NCBI GenBank assembly: GCA_039808645.1
Contig: JBDHTL010000014.1
Coordinates: 1 to 41,206 of the forward strand
Source: JAJXWB01 sp039808645
Lineage (GTDB): Bacteria; Pseudomonadota; Alphaproteobacteria; Rhizobiales; Beijerinckiaceae
Reading direction: 5' to 3'
Length of the DNA: 41,206 bases
Under the pieces are notes generated by a model. It saw only the letters and a list, made by a program, of their open reading frames with translations. It had not been told where the DNA came from and searched no databases. This document shows positions 1-7,373 of this stretch, piece after piece. The position numbers and the translations under genes are program-made. Each line of letters begins with the position of its first letter. The stretch's first letter is position 1.

Positions 1-526
1 CGAGCACGAGGGCGGTCGAGCCGAGCTCCAGCGCGCGCCGCACGATCTCGCGCGGATAGACCGGCGTATGGTCGACGGTGCCGACCGACATGACCTCGTC
101 GGCGAGCAGCGCATTCTTCTTGTCCAGGAAGAGAACGCGGAATTCCTCGCGCTCGGCATAGCCCATGGCGGCGCGGCAATAATCGATCACGTCCTTGAAC
201 GAGGACAGCACCTGCCGATGCTGCACGCCCTCGCGAGCCAGGCGCTTGGCGGCGGCCTCGACGATCTTGAAGTCGACGATCGAGGCCTGGTTGATGTCGC
301 CGCTCTCGCGCAGGCGGTCCGGGCGGGCGGTCAGCACTTCGGCGAAGGAGCCGTGGCGCTTGATCAGCGTCTTGGCCAGCGGCTTGACGTCGCGGCGCGG
401 GATCGACCGGAACAGCAGGAGTTCGAGCAATTCGTAATCGGCCAGCGCGTCGGGCCCCGCCTCGAGGAAACGCGCGCGTAGCCGCTGGCGATGGCCGTGG
501 TAGTGCTTGTCGGCGTCGTCGGCCAT
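1..526 (-). CDS. radC: RadC family protein (JAB/MPN domain), C-terminus cut by window edge
   Basis: The protein starts at the ATG at 526 and reads MADDADKHYHGHRQRLRARF, followed by the helix-hairpin-helix-like stretch LADYELLELLLFRSIPRRD, which is typical of RadC N-termini. The first part of the JAB1/MPN domain follows (FRVLFLDKKNALLADEVMS, then VDHTPVYPREIVRRALEL). The window ends before the metal-binding HxH...D motif, so the catalytic site cannot be checked. The gene sits 9 bp after the stop of map on the same strand, so the two are almost certainly co-transcribed. RadC was named for DNA repair, but its true activity is unsettled; the family is metal-dependent and protease/isopeptidase-like by fold. 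Identity is firm, role is not. Confidence 0.93.
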   Translation of the reverse strand, partial: MADDADKHYHGHRQRLRARFLEAGPDALADYELLELLLFRSIPRRDVKPLAKTLIKRHGSFAEVLTARPDRLRESGDINQASIVDFKIVEAAAKRLAREGVQHRQVLSSFKDVIDYCRAAMGYAEREEFRVLFLDKKNALLADEVMSVGTVDHTPVYPREIVRRALELGSTALVL

Positions 527-535
527 GGCGCGCGG

Positions 536-1363
536 TCAGGCGACCTGCAGCGGCGGACGATCCAGCTGGCGGGGCGAAAGCGTGAATATCTCGACGCCGG
601 TCTCCGTCACGCCGACCGTGTGCTCGAATTGCGCCGACAGCGACCGGTCGCGGGTGACGGCCGTCCAACCGTCCGACAGGATCTTCACGTGCGGGCGGCC
701 GAGATTGATCATCGGCTCGATGGTGAAGAACATGCCGGGCTTGAGCTCGACGCCTTCGCCGCGCCGGCCGTAATGCAGGATGTTGGGCTCGTCGTGGAAC
801 AGGCGGCCGAGCCCGTGGCCGCAGAAGTCGCGCACGACGGCGCAGCGCTCGCCCTCGGCATATTGCTGGATGGCAAAGCCGATGTCGCCGGTATGGCCGC
901 CGGCCCGGGTCGCGGCGATGCCGCGCAGCAGCGATTCGTAGGTGACGTCGATCAGCCGTTCGGCGCGGCGCGGGATGGGGCCGACGCCGTACATGCGGCT
1001 GGAATCGCCGTGCCAGCCGTCGACGATCAGCGTCACGTCGATATTGACGATGTCGCCTTCGCGCAGGGGCTTGTCGTCGGGAATGCCGTGGCAGACGACG
1101 TGGTTGATGGAGGTGCAGATCGACTTGCGATAGCCGCGATAGTCCAGCGGCGCGGGATAGGCGCCGTGGTCCATCGCGTATTGGAACACGAGATCGTCCA
1201 GCCGCGCGGTGGTGACGCCGGGCCGGACCTCGTCCACGAGCATGTCGAGCGCTTGCGCCGTCAGGCGGCCCGCCTTGCGCATGCCCTCGAAATCGGCCGG
1301 CCCGTGCAGCTTGATCTGGCCGGTCTTGCGGCCAGCGGCGAGCGAGGCGTCGACAAAGGTCAT
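536..1363 (-). CDS. map: Type I methionine aminopeptidase
   Basis: This 275-residue enzyme removes the N-terminal methionine from new proteins in the cytoplasm. All five dimetal ligands are visible in order: Asp in NIDVTLIVDGW, Asp in HGDSSRMYGVG, His in FCGHGLGRLFHDEP, Glu in FTIEPMIN and Glu in QFEHTVGVTETG. The substrate-side His of INHVVCHGIPDD is also present. The frame stays open upstream to 1537, but the ATG at 1363 has a GGAG Shine-Dalgarno about nine bases ahead and gives the usual type I length, so the longer start is rejected. radC follows after 9 bp. The upstream region is shared with a divergent methyltransferase gene and contains a perfect palindrome at 1389-1402. Confidence 0.96.
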   Translation of the reverse strand: MTFVDASLAAGRKTGQIKLHGPADFEGMRKAGRLTAQALDMLVDEVRPGVTTARLDDLVFQYAMDHGAYPAPLDYRGYRKSICTSINHVVCHGIPDDKPLREGDIVNIDVTLIVDGWHGDSSRMYGVGPIPRRAERLIDVTYESLLRGIAATRAGGHTGDIGFAIQQYAEGERCAVVRDFCGHGLGRLFHDEPNILHYGRRGEGVELKPGMFFTIEPMINLGRPHVKILSDGWTAVTRDRSLSAQFEHTVGVTETGVEIFTLSPRQLDRPPLQVA

Positions 1364-1388
1364 CAACTGGCGTCTCCGGAAGTTCGTC

Positions 1389-1402
1389 CCCCTATTTAGG
1401 GG
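1389..1402. promoter_or_regulatory. Perfect palindrome in the map/fkbM divergent promoter region
   Basis: CCCCTA-TT-TAGGGG is a perfect 6-bp inverted repeat, 26 bp from the map start and 48 bp from the earliest start of the divergent methyltransferase gene. On the minus strand the TAAATA inside it could act as a -10 element for map. It could be an operator or simply the AT-rich core of a promoter; nothing identifies a binding protein. Confidence 0.35.
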
Positions 1403-1449
1403 AAAGGGCGCCGCGCGCAAAGGCTTCGGCTGGCCGGGGCGGGCGGCGC

Positions 1450-2358
1450 GTGGTAGAGCGGCGCGACACGCAATTCCCGTCAGGCATGCCGCACAGACAG
1501 ACCAACGATTTCCAGGCGTTCGGCGCTCATGCGCCACGTGGCGCCCTGGCGCGGATCATCCGGGCCGCCCGCCGCGCGCCCGAAGGCTGGGCGGGCCGCC
1601 GCGCCGCCCATCTTCTGCGCGCGCTGGGGATCAAGGCGTTGCGCGGCAGGCCGGCCGACGTGGAATCGCTGGGCGCGCGCATGCGGCTCTATCCGGCCGA
1701 CAATGTCAGCGAAAAGCGGATGCTGTTCACGCCGCAATATTTCGATCCGCACGAGCTCGCCTATCTCGCCCGCCGCATCACGCCGGATTTCGTGTTCGTG
1801 GACGTGGGCGCCAATGTCGGCGGCTACAGCCTGTTCGTCGCCGCCCGGGCTGGCGCCGCCGCGCGAATCCTCGCCATCGAGCCGCAGCCGGAAATCCACC
1901 AGCGCCTCGTCTACAACGTGCGACAGAACGCTTTCGCCACGGTGAAGACGCTGGAATGCGCGGCGGCCGACTGCGACGGCGAGGTGACGATGTTCCTGGA
2001 CAGCCGCAACCGCGGCGACAGTTCGATCCGCATCCTGCCCAGCCACGACGGCGGCCGCCTCACCGTGCGCGCGCGCAAGCTCGCCGACATTCTAGCCGGC
2101 GAGGGGCTTGACCGGGTCGACGCCATGAAGCTCGATTGCGAGGGCGCGGAGGACCTGATCCTCGAGCCCTTCCTGCGCGCCGCGCCGCGCCGCCTCTGGC
2201 CCGACGTGATGATCGTGGAACACATGCCGGAGCGCTGGAGCATGGACCTGCCGGCCTTCATCGAGGCGCAGGGCTACAGCCCGAAGCTGCGCACGAAACA
2301 CAATCTGGTCTACGAACGCCAAATTTCGCAATGGCAAGCTTCGGAAGGAAACGCATGA
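1450..2358 (+). CDS. FkbM family SAM-dependent methyltransferase
   Basis: The protein has 302 residues. The SAM-binding Rossmann core is clear: motif I FVDVGANVGGYSLFVA, motif II ILAIEPQPEIHQRL, and the FkbM signature AMKLDCEGAEDLIL followed by MIVEHMPERW. FkbM-type enzymes methylate hydroxyl groups on sugars, polyketides or other small molecules; the substrate here cannot be inferred. The GTG at 1450 gives the longest form, but an ATG at 1486 (MPHRQTNDF) is an alternative, and neither has a strong ribosome site. The stop overlaps the start of the following CinA-like gene (ATGA at 2355-2358), so the two are translationally coupled, although no functional link between them is obvious. Confidence 0.88.
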   Translation: MVERRDTQFPSGMPHRQTNDFQAFGAHAPRGALARIIRAARRAPEGWAGRRAAHLLRALGIKALRGRPADVESLGARMRLYPADNVSEKRMLFTPQYFDPHELAYLARRITPDFVFVDVGANVGGYSLFVAARAGAAARILAIEPQPEIHQRLVYNVRQNAFATVKTLECAAADCDGEVTMFLDSRNRGDSSIRILPSHDGGRLTVRARKLADILAGEGLDRVDAMKLDCEGAEDLILEPFLRAAPRRLWPDVMIVEHMPERWSMDLPAFIEAQGYSPKLRTKHNLVYERQISQWQASEGNA

Positions 2359-3107
2359 ACGACAAGCCCGCGATCACGGCTGCCGTCCTCGTCATCGGCG
2401 ACGAGATCCTGTCGGGGCGCACCAAGGACAAGAACATCGGCTATATCGCCGACTATCTCATGCAGATCGGCATCGATCTCAGCGAAGTGCGGATCGTGCC
2501 GGACATCGAGAAGGAGATCGTCGACGCGGTGAACGCGCTGCGCGCGCGCTACACGTACGTGTTTACGACCGGCGGCATCGGCCCGACCCACGACGACATC
2601 ACCGCCGACAGCGTCGCCACGGCGTTCGGCGTCGGCATTTCCGAACATCCGCGGGCGATCGAACTCCTGCTGACGCGCATCAAGCCGGAAGACCTCAACG
2701 CGGCGCGCCGTCGCATGGCGCGCATTCCGCACGGCGCGGAACTGGTCGAGAACCGCGTCTCGACCGCGCCGGGCTTCATGATCGGCAACGTGATCGTGAT
2801 GGCCGGCGTGCCCTCGATCATGCAGGCGATGCTCGACAACGTGACGCCGCGCCTCGAGACCGGCGTGAAGATGCTGATGGAGACGGTGCAGGCCGACAGC
2901 GTGCCGGAAGGCGCCTATGCGGCCGGGCTAGGCGCGATCGCGGAGAAATTTCCGGATTGTTCGATCGGCTCCTATCCCTCGTTCACGACGGGCAGGTTCA
3001 TGAACCAGATCGTCGTGCGTTCCAAGAACCCGGATTCGCTGGCCGCCGCGCTGGCCGAGGTGCGCGCGATGATCGACGCGCTGATCGCGGAGCGCGCGAG
3101 GACGTAG
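2355..3107 (+). CDS. CinA-like molybdopterin-binding domain protein (competence/damage-inducible protein A family)
   Basis: This 250-residue protein corresponds to the N-terminal MoCF/MoaB-like half of CinA. Characteristic stretches are AAVLVIGDEILSGRTKDKN near the start and FTTGGIGPTHDDITADSVA around residues 75-90, with the later MIGNVIVMAGVPSIMQAML. The C-terminal nicotinamide-nucleotide amidase domain of full-length CinA (about 400 residues) is absent, which is the usual alphaproteobacterial arrangement. The start is fixed by GGAAGGAA seven bases upstream and by ATGA overlap with the preceding methyltransferase. The exact reaction is unknown; pyrophosphatase activity on ADP-ribose-type substrates has been shown for relatives. 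No link to competence can be read from this context. Confidence 0.9.
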   Translation: MNDKPAITAAVLVIGDEILSGRTKDKNIGYIADYLMQIGIDLSEVRIVPDIEKEIVDAVNALRARYTYVFTTGGIGPTHDDITADSVATAFGVGISEHPRAIELLLTRIKPEDLNAARRRMARIPHGAELVENRVSTAPGFMIGNVIVMAGVPSIMQAMLDNVTPRLETGVKMLMETVQADSVPEGAYAAGLGAIAEKFPDCSIGSYPSFTTGRFMNQIVVRSKNPDSLAAALAEVRAMIDALIAERART

Positions 3108-3113
3108 ACAGTT

Positions 3114-3190
3114 TGTCATTCCCGCGAAAGCGGGAATCCAGGGCAAACACGAACGGCTCTTGCTGGATCCCCGCTTTCGCGGGGATGACA
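3114..3190. repeat. Double-palindrome REP-like intergenic element
   Basis: Two palindromes lie head to head. Left arm 3118-3137 is ATTCCCGC-GAAA-GCGGGAAT; right arm 3167-3186 is ATCCCCGC-TTTC-GCGGGGAT. The whole 28-base arms (3114-3141 and 3163-3190) are inverted copies of each other with only two differences, and each difference is compensated inside its own hairpin. About 21 bases of non-palindromic sequence separate them. This is the layout of a BIME/REP doublet. It fills the gap between the CinA-like gene and gpt and ends about 22 bases before the gpt start, so it lies in the gpt leader or forms a terminator for the upstream gene. Confidence 0.85.
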
Positions 3191-3212
3191 ACTGGGAGCA
3201 CAGGGGCGAACA

Positions 3213-3719
3213 GTGGCCGCTTCCGAAAAAATGTTTCCGGTTTCGTGGGACCAGTTCCATCGCGACGCGCGCGCGCTCGCGTGGCGCTTGGCGGGCATGG
3301 AATTTTCGGCCCTGGTCGCCGTCACGCGCGGCGGCATGGTTCCGGCCGCCATCATCGCGCGGGAACTCGGCCTGCGCGTGATCGAGACGCTGGCCGTATC
3401 GAGCTATGGCGGCGGGGAGGGCGGCGCGCCGGAACAGGCGCAGAGCGCCTTGCGCGTCCTCAAGCCGATTTCGGCCGAATTGCTCGCGACCGGCGGCGCC
3501 GGCGTGCTCGTCGTCGACGATCTCGTGGACACCGGCGCGACGGCGCGGCTCGTGCGCGAACTGCTGCCGCATGCGCATCTTGCGACCGTCTACGCCAAGC
3601 CGGCCGGCCGGCCGCTGGTCGATACGTTCATCACGGAAGTCAGCCAGGACACCTGGATCAATTTTCCCTGGGACCTGCAGCTCTCCTTTGCGCCGCCGAT
3701 CGGCAGGGCGGGCGGGTAG
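3213..3719 (+). CDS. gpt: Xanthine-guanine phosphoribosyltransferase
   Basis: This 168-residue purine-salvage enzyme transfers phosphoribose from PRPP to guanine or xanthine. The PRPP loop VLVVDDLVDTGATARLV lies around residues 97-113, preceded by the VAVTRGGMVPAAIIAREL flexible-loop region. The C-terminal WINFPWDLQ motif around the purine site is typical of bacterial XGPRT. The GTG at 3213 is preferred because AGGGG lies six bases ahead; an ATG at 3231 would remove only six residues and has no ribosome site. A REP-like element lies immediately upstream and tRNA-Leu 43 bp downstream. No purine riboswitch is apparent in the leader. Confidence 0.95.
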   Translation: MAASEKMFPVSWDQFHRDARALAWRLAGMEFSALVAVTRGGMVPAAIIARELGLRVIETLAVSSYGGGEGGAPEQAQSALRVLKPISAELLATGGAGVLVVDDLVDTGATARLVRELLPHAHLATVYAKPAGRPLVDTFITEVSQDTWINFPWDLQLSFAPPIGRAGG

Positions 3720-3762
3720 CGGCGTGGCGCGCACGCCCGACTCCGGCTAAAAGCTGATGCAG

Positions 3763-3848
3763 GCGGACGTGGCGAAACCGGTAGACGCAAGCGACTTAAA
3801 ATCGCTCGGGCAACCCCCGTGCGGGTTCGACTCCCGCCGTCCGCACCA
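3763..3848 (+). tRNA. tRNA-Leu (anticodon UAA), CCA encoded
   Basis: A class II cloverleaf can be folded by eye. The 7-bp acceptor stem is GCGGACG/CGTCCGC, the discriminator is A and the CCA is encoded at 3846-3848. The anticodon stem AGCGA/TCGCT encloses the 7-base loop CTTAAAA, giving anticodon TAA (reads UUA). The T arm contains GGGTTCGACTCCC and there is a long variable arm, as expected for Leu. UUA is a rare codon in GC-rich genomes. No integrase or duplicated 3' end lies nearby, so there is no sign of use as an attachment site. Confidence 0.97.
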
Positions 3849-3877
3849 CACGCCCGCGACCGCGCCGGCGCAAGACA

Positions 3878-4309
3878 TCAGTCGTCGGCGGCGTCGAGAC
3901 GCGCAAAAGCTTCCGTGTCCGGATATTCCGCGAATTCCACGATGAGCCCGTCGCGAAAGCGCACGAAGTTCCACATGTCGACATCGACGATGCGGCCGAC
4001 GCCGCGATTGCGAATGCTGGTGGTGCGATGCAGGGCGACGCGGTCGCCCTCGATCAGCAGCCGGTTGAGGCGCGATCCGAGGTTCTCGTAGCAGATGTTG
4101 ACCTGCCGCACGAGGTCGGCGCAGGCCTCGACGCCCCTGTATTCGGCGTGGAATGGCGCGGCGCGGCCGATGCCGGTCCTGAAGACGATGTCCGGCGCGG
4201 CATAGGCTACCAGGCCATCGACGTCCCCCGCCGCGCGCAAGTCGATCAGCCGACGCACGCAATCCTCGATGCGCTGGCGCGCCTGCGAAGCCGTCGAAAC
4301 GCCTTCCAC
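3878..4309 (-). CDS. NTF2/SnoaL-like fold protein (paralogue A)
   Basis: A cone-shaped alpha+beta NTF2-like protein of about 143 residues. The N-terminal helix ARQRIEDCVRRLIDLRAAGD is followed by VAYAAPDIVFRTG, and the end is VRFRDGLIVEFAEYPDTEAF, the usual SnoaL ending. The GTG at 4309 has GGGAG six bases ahead and is preferred; an ATG at 4342 would add 11 residues without a clear ribosome site. Family members are either enzymes (isomerases, hydratases, cyclases) or ligand-binding proteins, and no catalytic residue can be assigned by eye. It lies just downstream of a second gene of the same family on the same strand, and their C-termini share the EYPDT motif, suggesting a tandem duplication. 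Confidence 0.82.
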   Translation of the reverse strand: MEGVSTASQARQRIEDCVRRLIDLRAAGDVDGLVAYAAPDIVFRTGIGRAAPFHAEYRGVEACADLVRQVNICYENLGSRLNRLLIEGDRVALHRTTSIRNRGVGRIVDVDMWNFVRFRDGLIVEFAEYPDTEAFARLDAADD

Positions 4310-4455
4310 GTTCTTCTCCCAGGAGATCGGCGACCGGGACATCCGGTCGGCCGCCCTTGCACTCTCGACGAGCGCGACATTGAACAATCGTCCAGCGTCG
4401 CAAACAGTTCCAAGCCGGCCGTGTCGATCGACGCGGCCGTCGCCGGCGACGAGGT

Positions 4456-4893
4456 TCAGTCGCCCAGAAGGCGGGCCATTGCAAGCGTGTCGGGATATTC
4501 GACGATCTCGACAACCGCGCCGCCGCGGAACCGCATGAAACTGCAGACGATAACGTCCTCGAGCCGGCCGCCGCCCGGCTCGCGCATCCTGATCCGGCGG
4601 CAGGCGGCCGCCTGATCGCCGTCGATCACCAGATACAGGATCTTCATGTCGACGCTCGTGAACATGGCGTTGAGCTGGCGGGCCCATTCGAGGCAGGCCG
4701 CGCGGCCCTCGCGGCGGATCGGGGCGGGTTTCCCGAACCAGGTCTTGCCGACGTAGACGCAGTCCGGCGCGAGAAGCGAGGCGAGCTCCGCGATCTGGCC
4801 GCGCCGTCGCATGTCCCACATGGCGCGGATGCGCCGCTCGATCAGATCGCGGTCGAGCGTCGAGAGCTGGCGATTGGCGTCGGACGTGAGCAC
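4456..4893 (-). CDS. NTF2/SnoaL-like fold protein (paralogue B)
   Basis: A 145-residue NTF2-like protein starting at a GTG (4893). The N-terminal helix DLIERRIRAMWDMRRRGQ leads into LASLLAPDCVYVG, then KILYLVIDGDQAAACRRIRM, and the protein ends FRGGAVVEIVEYPDTLAMAR. This matches paralogue A in order of elements and in the shared EYPDT ending, but the rest has diverged strongly, so the duplication is old. A GGGAAAG lies rather far ahead of the start, and the N-terminus could be shorter. The two genes are about 150 bp apart on one strand and could share a transcript. Function is unknown. Confidence 0.78.
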   Translation of the reverse strand: MLTSDANRQLSTLDRDLIERRIRAMWDMRRRGQIAELASLLAPDCVYVGKTWFGKPAPIRREGRAACLEWARQLNAMFTSVDMKILYLVIDGDQAAACRRIRMREPGGGRLEDVIVCSFMRFRGGAVVEIVEYPDTLAMARLLGD

Positions 4894-4934
4894 CGGCAGT
4901 CCGGCTTTCCCTGCTTGCGCTTGGCTGTATCGGC

Positions 4935-4963
4935 AACATTCAGGGTGGATTGCCGCTTGTCAA
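4935..4963 (-). promoter_or_regulatory. Candidate promoter for the NTF2-like pair
   Basis: On the minus strand a perfect TTGACA (4963-4958) is followed after 17 bases by AATGTT (4940-4935), about 40 bases before the GTG start at 4893. The -35 is consensus but the -10 is poor. Confidence 0.3.
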
Positions 4964-4996
4964 ACCGGCCGATCAATAAGGGGGCGCTGACTGAGC

Positions 4997-6178
4997 CTAT
5001 TCGCGGTAGATCCAGTCGCTCGCCTTCGCCATGCCCTCGCGGCCGATGGCGCGCATGGTCTGGTCGCGCAGAAAGGCCGGCGGGCCGGCGAGATGATAGA
5101 CCATGCCCTGCAACCGGGAGGCCCGCTGAATCCGGTTGGCGCGGGCGACGCGCGCGCGCTGGTAGGCTTGCAGCGCGGCGGCCTCGTTTCCGGGATGGGC
5201 GGCGAAGCCGAGGCCGAGCGCGTCGGCGTCCTCGATCGCCTGCGCTGCGCCCTGCGCGAGAAAGGGGGCCATGGCGTGGGCGGCGTCGCCGAGGATGGCG
5301 ACCCTGCCGCGCGCCCACGAGCGCACAGCCTTGCGCTCGTAAAGCGGCCAGCGCTTCCATTCCGGCGCGGCCGAGATCAGCCCGCGAACCTCTTCGCTCC
5401 AGCCCTGGAAGCGCGATGCGAGGAAGGAGGCATTGCCGTGCGAGGCCCAGAAATCGGGCGCGTCGAGGTCGGTCCATTCGTCCTCGACGACCGCCACGAC
5501 ATTCAGAACGCTCGCCTTGCGCAGCGGATAATGGACGAGATGGGCGCCCGCGCCGAGCCACAGGTTCGAGCGCGGCGCGAGCATCGCGGCCGGAACGCTC
5601 TCGGCCGGCAGCAGCGCGCGCCAGGACGTGCGCCCGGAATAGCGCGGGCCGTCGGGCGTCGTCAGCGCGAGGCCCTCGCGGACGCGCGACCGCAAGCCGT
5701 CGGCGCCGATCAGCGCCGACCCCTTCAGGTCGGGCCTTCCCTCGATATGGACGGCGACGCCGTCGGCGTCGGCGTGCCAGCCCTCGAGGCTGCACCCCAG
5801 GCGGATTTCGATGTCGGGCGAAGCGGCGGCCGTCTCCGACAGCGCCGTCAGCAGATCGGCGCGATGGGCGACGAGATAGACCGAACCCCAGCGCCTGTCC
5901 GATTCGCCGACCGGAACGGTCGCCAGGACCGCGCCGTCGCGGGCCGCGCGCAGCACGATGGATTCGGGCGCCGTCGCCAATTCCTTCAGTCGCTCGAGCG
6001 CGCCCCATTTCGAGAGGCGGCGCGTGGCGTTGGCGGCGAGCTGCAGGCCCGCGCCGAATTCGGCGAGCGCGGGCGCGCGCTCCAGCACGATGACGTAGCG
6101 GCCCGCGGCCGCCAGCGCGAGAGCCGCCGACAATCCGCCGACGCCCGCGCCGGCGACGATGACGGGATTGTCAGACAT
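4997..6178 (-). CDS. FAD-dependent aromatic monooxygenase (salicylate hydroxylase-like, group A)
   Basis: The protein has 393 residues. The N-terminal dinucleotide fold VIVAGAGVGGLSAALALA has GxGxxG at residues 10-15; the DG motif is ALIGADGLRSRVR; the GD motif is ILGDAAHAMAPFLAQGAAQ at about 294-312, with AIED right after. These three are diagnostic of single-component flavin hydroxylases such as salicylate and 3-hydroxybenzoate hydroxylases. The substrate cannot be read from sequence. The gene follows a small zinc-finger protein by 10 bp on the same strand, without ring-cleavage or ubiquinone genes nearby. A GAGAGAAA site supports the ATG at 6178. Confidence 0.92.
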   Translation of the reverse strand: MSDNPVIVAGAGVGGLSAALALAAAGRYVIVLERAPALAEFGAGLQLAANATRRLSKWGALERLKELATAPESIVLRAARDGAVLATVPVGESDRRWGSVYLVAHRADLLTALSETAAASPDIEIRLGCSLEGWHADADGVAVHIEGRPDLKGSALIGADGLRSRVREGLALTTPDGPRYSGRTSWRALLPAESVPAAMLAPRSNLWLGAGAHLVHYPLRKASVLNVVAVVEDEWTDLDAPDFWASHGNASFLASRFQGWSEEVRGLISAAPEWKRWPLYERKAVRSWARGRVAILGDAAHAMAPFLAQGAAQAIEDADALGLGFAAHPGNEAAALQAYQRARVARANRIQRASRLQGMVYHLAGPPAFLRDQTMRAIGREGMAKASDWIYRE

Positions 6179-6188
6179 GATGTTTCTC

Positions 6189-6425
6189 TCAGGCGCCGTG
6201 GAATTCGCACTCGGCGGGGTCGGCGTGGCCCTTCAGCGACGCGTCGTAGACATAGAGCGTCGAGCAATAGGGGCAGACCGTCTCGGCGCTCTGGCCCATG
6301 TCGATGAAGATGTGCGGATGGTCGAAGGGCGGCAGCGCGCCGATGCACATGAACCTGTGCGCGCCGATCTTCACGCGCGGCAGGCCCGGCTGGTTGTGGA
6401 AATGCGGCGTGGCGTCGTCAGCCAT
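6189..6425 (-). CDS. Small zinc-finger protein, zf-CHCC (NDUFS6-like) family
   Basis: This 78-residue protein carries Zn-ligand candidates in the order Cys27 (RFMCIGALPPFDHPHIFIDM), the His of DHPH, and the VCPYCSTLYVY pair. This is the CHCC pattern shared with the mitochondrial complex I accessory subunit NDUFS6 and its alphaproteobacterial homologues. Whether this copy works in complex I assembly cannot be told: no nuo genes are in the window, and it is instead paired (10 bp gap) with an FAD monooxygenase. Transcription of both would start in the 137-bp gap to the divergent hydrolase gene. Confidence 0.88.
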   Translation of the reverse strand: MADDATPHFHNQPGLPRVKIGAHRFMCIGALPPFDHPHIFIDMGQSAETVCPYCSTLYVYDASLKGHADPAECEFHGA

Positions 6426-6498
6426 TTTCGAGATCCTCTGAAACCGCAGGCGGCATAGCAGGCGGCGCGCGCCGTGACCATGCGGCGCGCCGCGCGCC

Positions 6499-6529
6499 TT
6501 GATATTGCATTGCGGCGATCCGTGCTAGA
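6499..6529 (+). promoter_or_regulatory. Candidate promoter for the alpha/beta hydrolase gene
   Basis: TTGATA (6499-6504) and TGCTAG (6523-6528) are separated by 18 bases, 34 bases before the ATG at 6563. The TGCTAGA element recurs ahead of cysE (around 9970). Weak match to the sigma-70 consensus. Confidence 0.35.
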
Positions 6530-6562
6530 CCCGGCAGGGAAACCGACAAGCGCGCTATCCAC

Positions 6563-7330
6563 ATGCATTTCTTCCAGTCCGGGCCGGCGCGGCTCGCCTA
6601 TATCGACGAAAGTCCTGATACGGCGGATCGTCGCGAACCGATCCTGCTGGTTCACGGCTTCGCCTCGAGCCACGCCGTCAACTGGGTCTTCCCGCTCTGG
6701 GTCAAGGCGCTGACGGGAGACGGGCGGCGCACGATCGCGCTCGACAATCGCGGCCACGGGCGCTCGACCAAGCTCTATGCGCCGGCCGCTTACGACACCC
6801 GCATCATGGCCGAAGACTGCCTGCATCTGCTCGACCATCTGCGGATCGAGCGCGCGGACGTGATGGGCTATTCGATGGGCGCGCGGATTTCCTCCTATCT
6901 CGCGCTCAACCATCCCGACCGCGTGCGCTCGCTCGTCATCGGCGGGCTGGGCTACCACCTTGTCGACGGCGTCGGCCTGCCGGTCGGCATCGCCGACGCG
7001 ATGGAGACGGAGCGGCCGGACCTGCTTACCGACCCGCAGCAGAAGACGTTTCGCGCCTTTGCCGAGGCGACGAAGAGCGACCGCAAGGCGCTCGCCGCCT
7101 GCATCCGCGGCTCGCGGCAGGTGCTGACGCTGGCCGAGGCCGCGCGCATCAAGACGCCGACGCTGATCTGTGTCGGCACGAAAGACGATGTCGCGGGCGA
7201 TGCGCACAAGCTCGCCGCCGTCATGGGCAATGCGCGGGCGGTGGACATTCCCAACCGCGACCACAATCGCGTGGTGGGCGACAAGGTCTATCGCGAGGCA
7301 GTGCTGGCGTTTCTGCGCGAGCGCGCGTAG
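6563..7330 (+). CDS. Alpha/beta hydrolase
   Basis: This 255-residue cytoplasmic hydrolase has the usual elements: oxyanion strand PILLVHGFASSH (residues 26-37), IALDNRGHGRSTK (58-70), the nucleophile elbow VMGYSMGARI with Ser104, an acid candidate in ICVGTKDDVAGD, and the catalytic His in NRDHNRVV near 235. There is no signal peptide. The substrate is unknown; esters, lactones and C-C bonds are all possible in this superfamily. It is divergent from the zinc-finger/monooxygenase pair and converges on an unrelated secreted protein gene. The ribosome site ahead of the ATG is weak. Confidence 0.9.
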   Translation: MHFFQSGPARLAYIDESPDTADRREPILLVHGFASSHAVNWVFPLWVKALTGDGRRTIALDNRGHGRSTKLYAPAAYDTRIMAEDCLHLLDHLRIERADVMGYSMGARISSYLALNHPDRVRSLVIGGLGYHLVDGVGLPVGIADAMETERPDLLTDPQQKTFRAFAEATKSDRKALAACIRGSRQVLTLAEAARIKTPTLICVGTKDDVAGDAHKLAAVMGNARAVDIPNRDHNRVVGDKVYREAVLAFLRERA

Positions 7331-7373
7331 GGCGCGCGTGGAAAAGCGGGGCGGTTTCTTCGCGAAAAGCCTG

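Noticed and set aside
3763..3848. tRNA-Leu as an integration site for a mobile element
   Set aside because: No integrase, no repeated tRNA 3' end and no foreign-looking genes next to it; the neighbours are ordinary.
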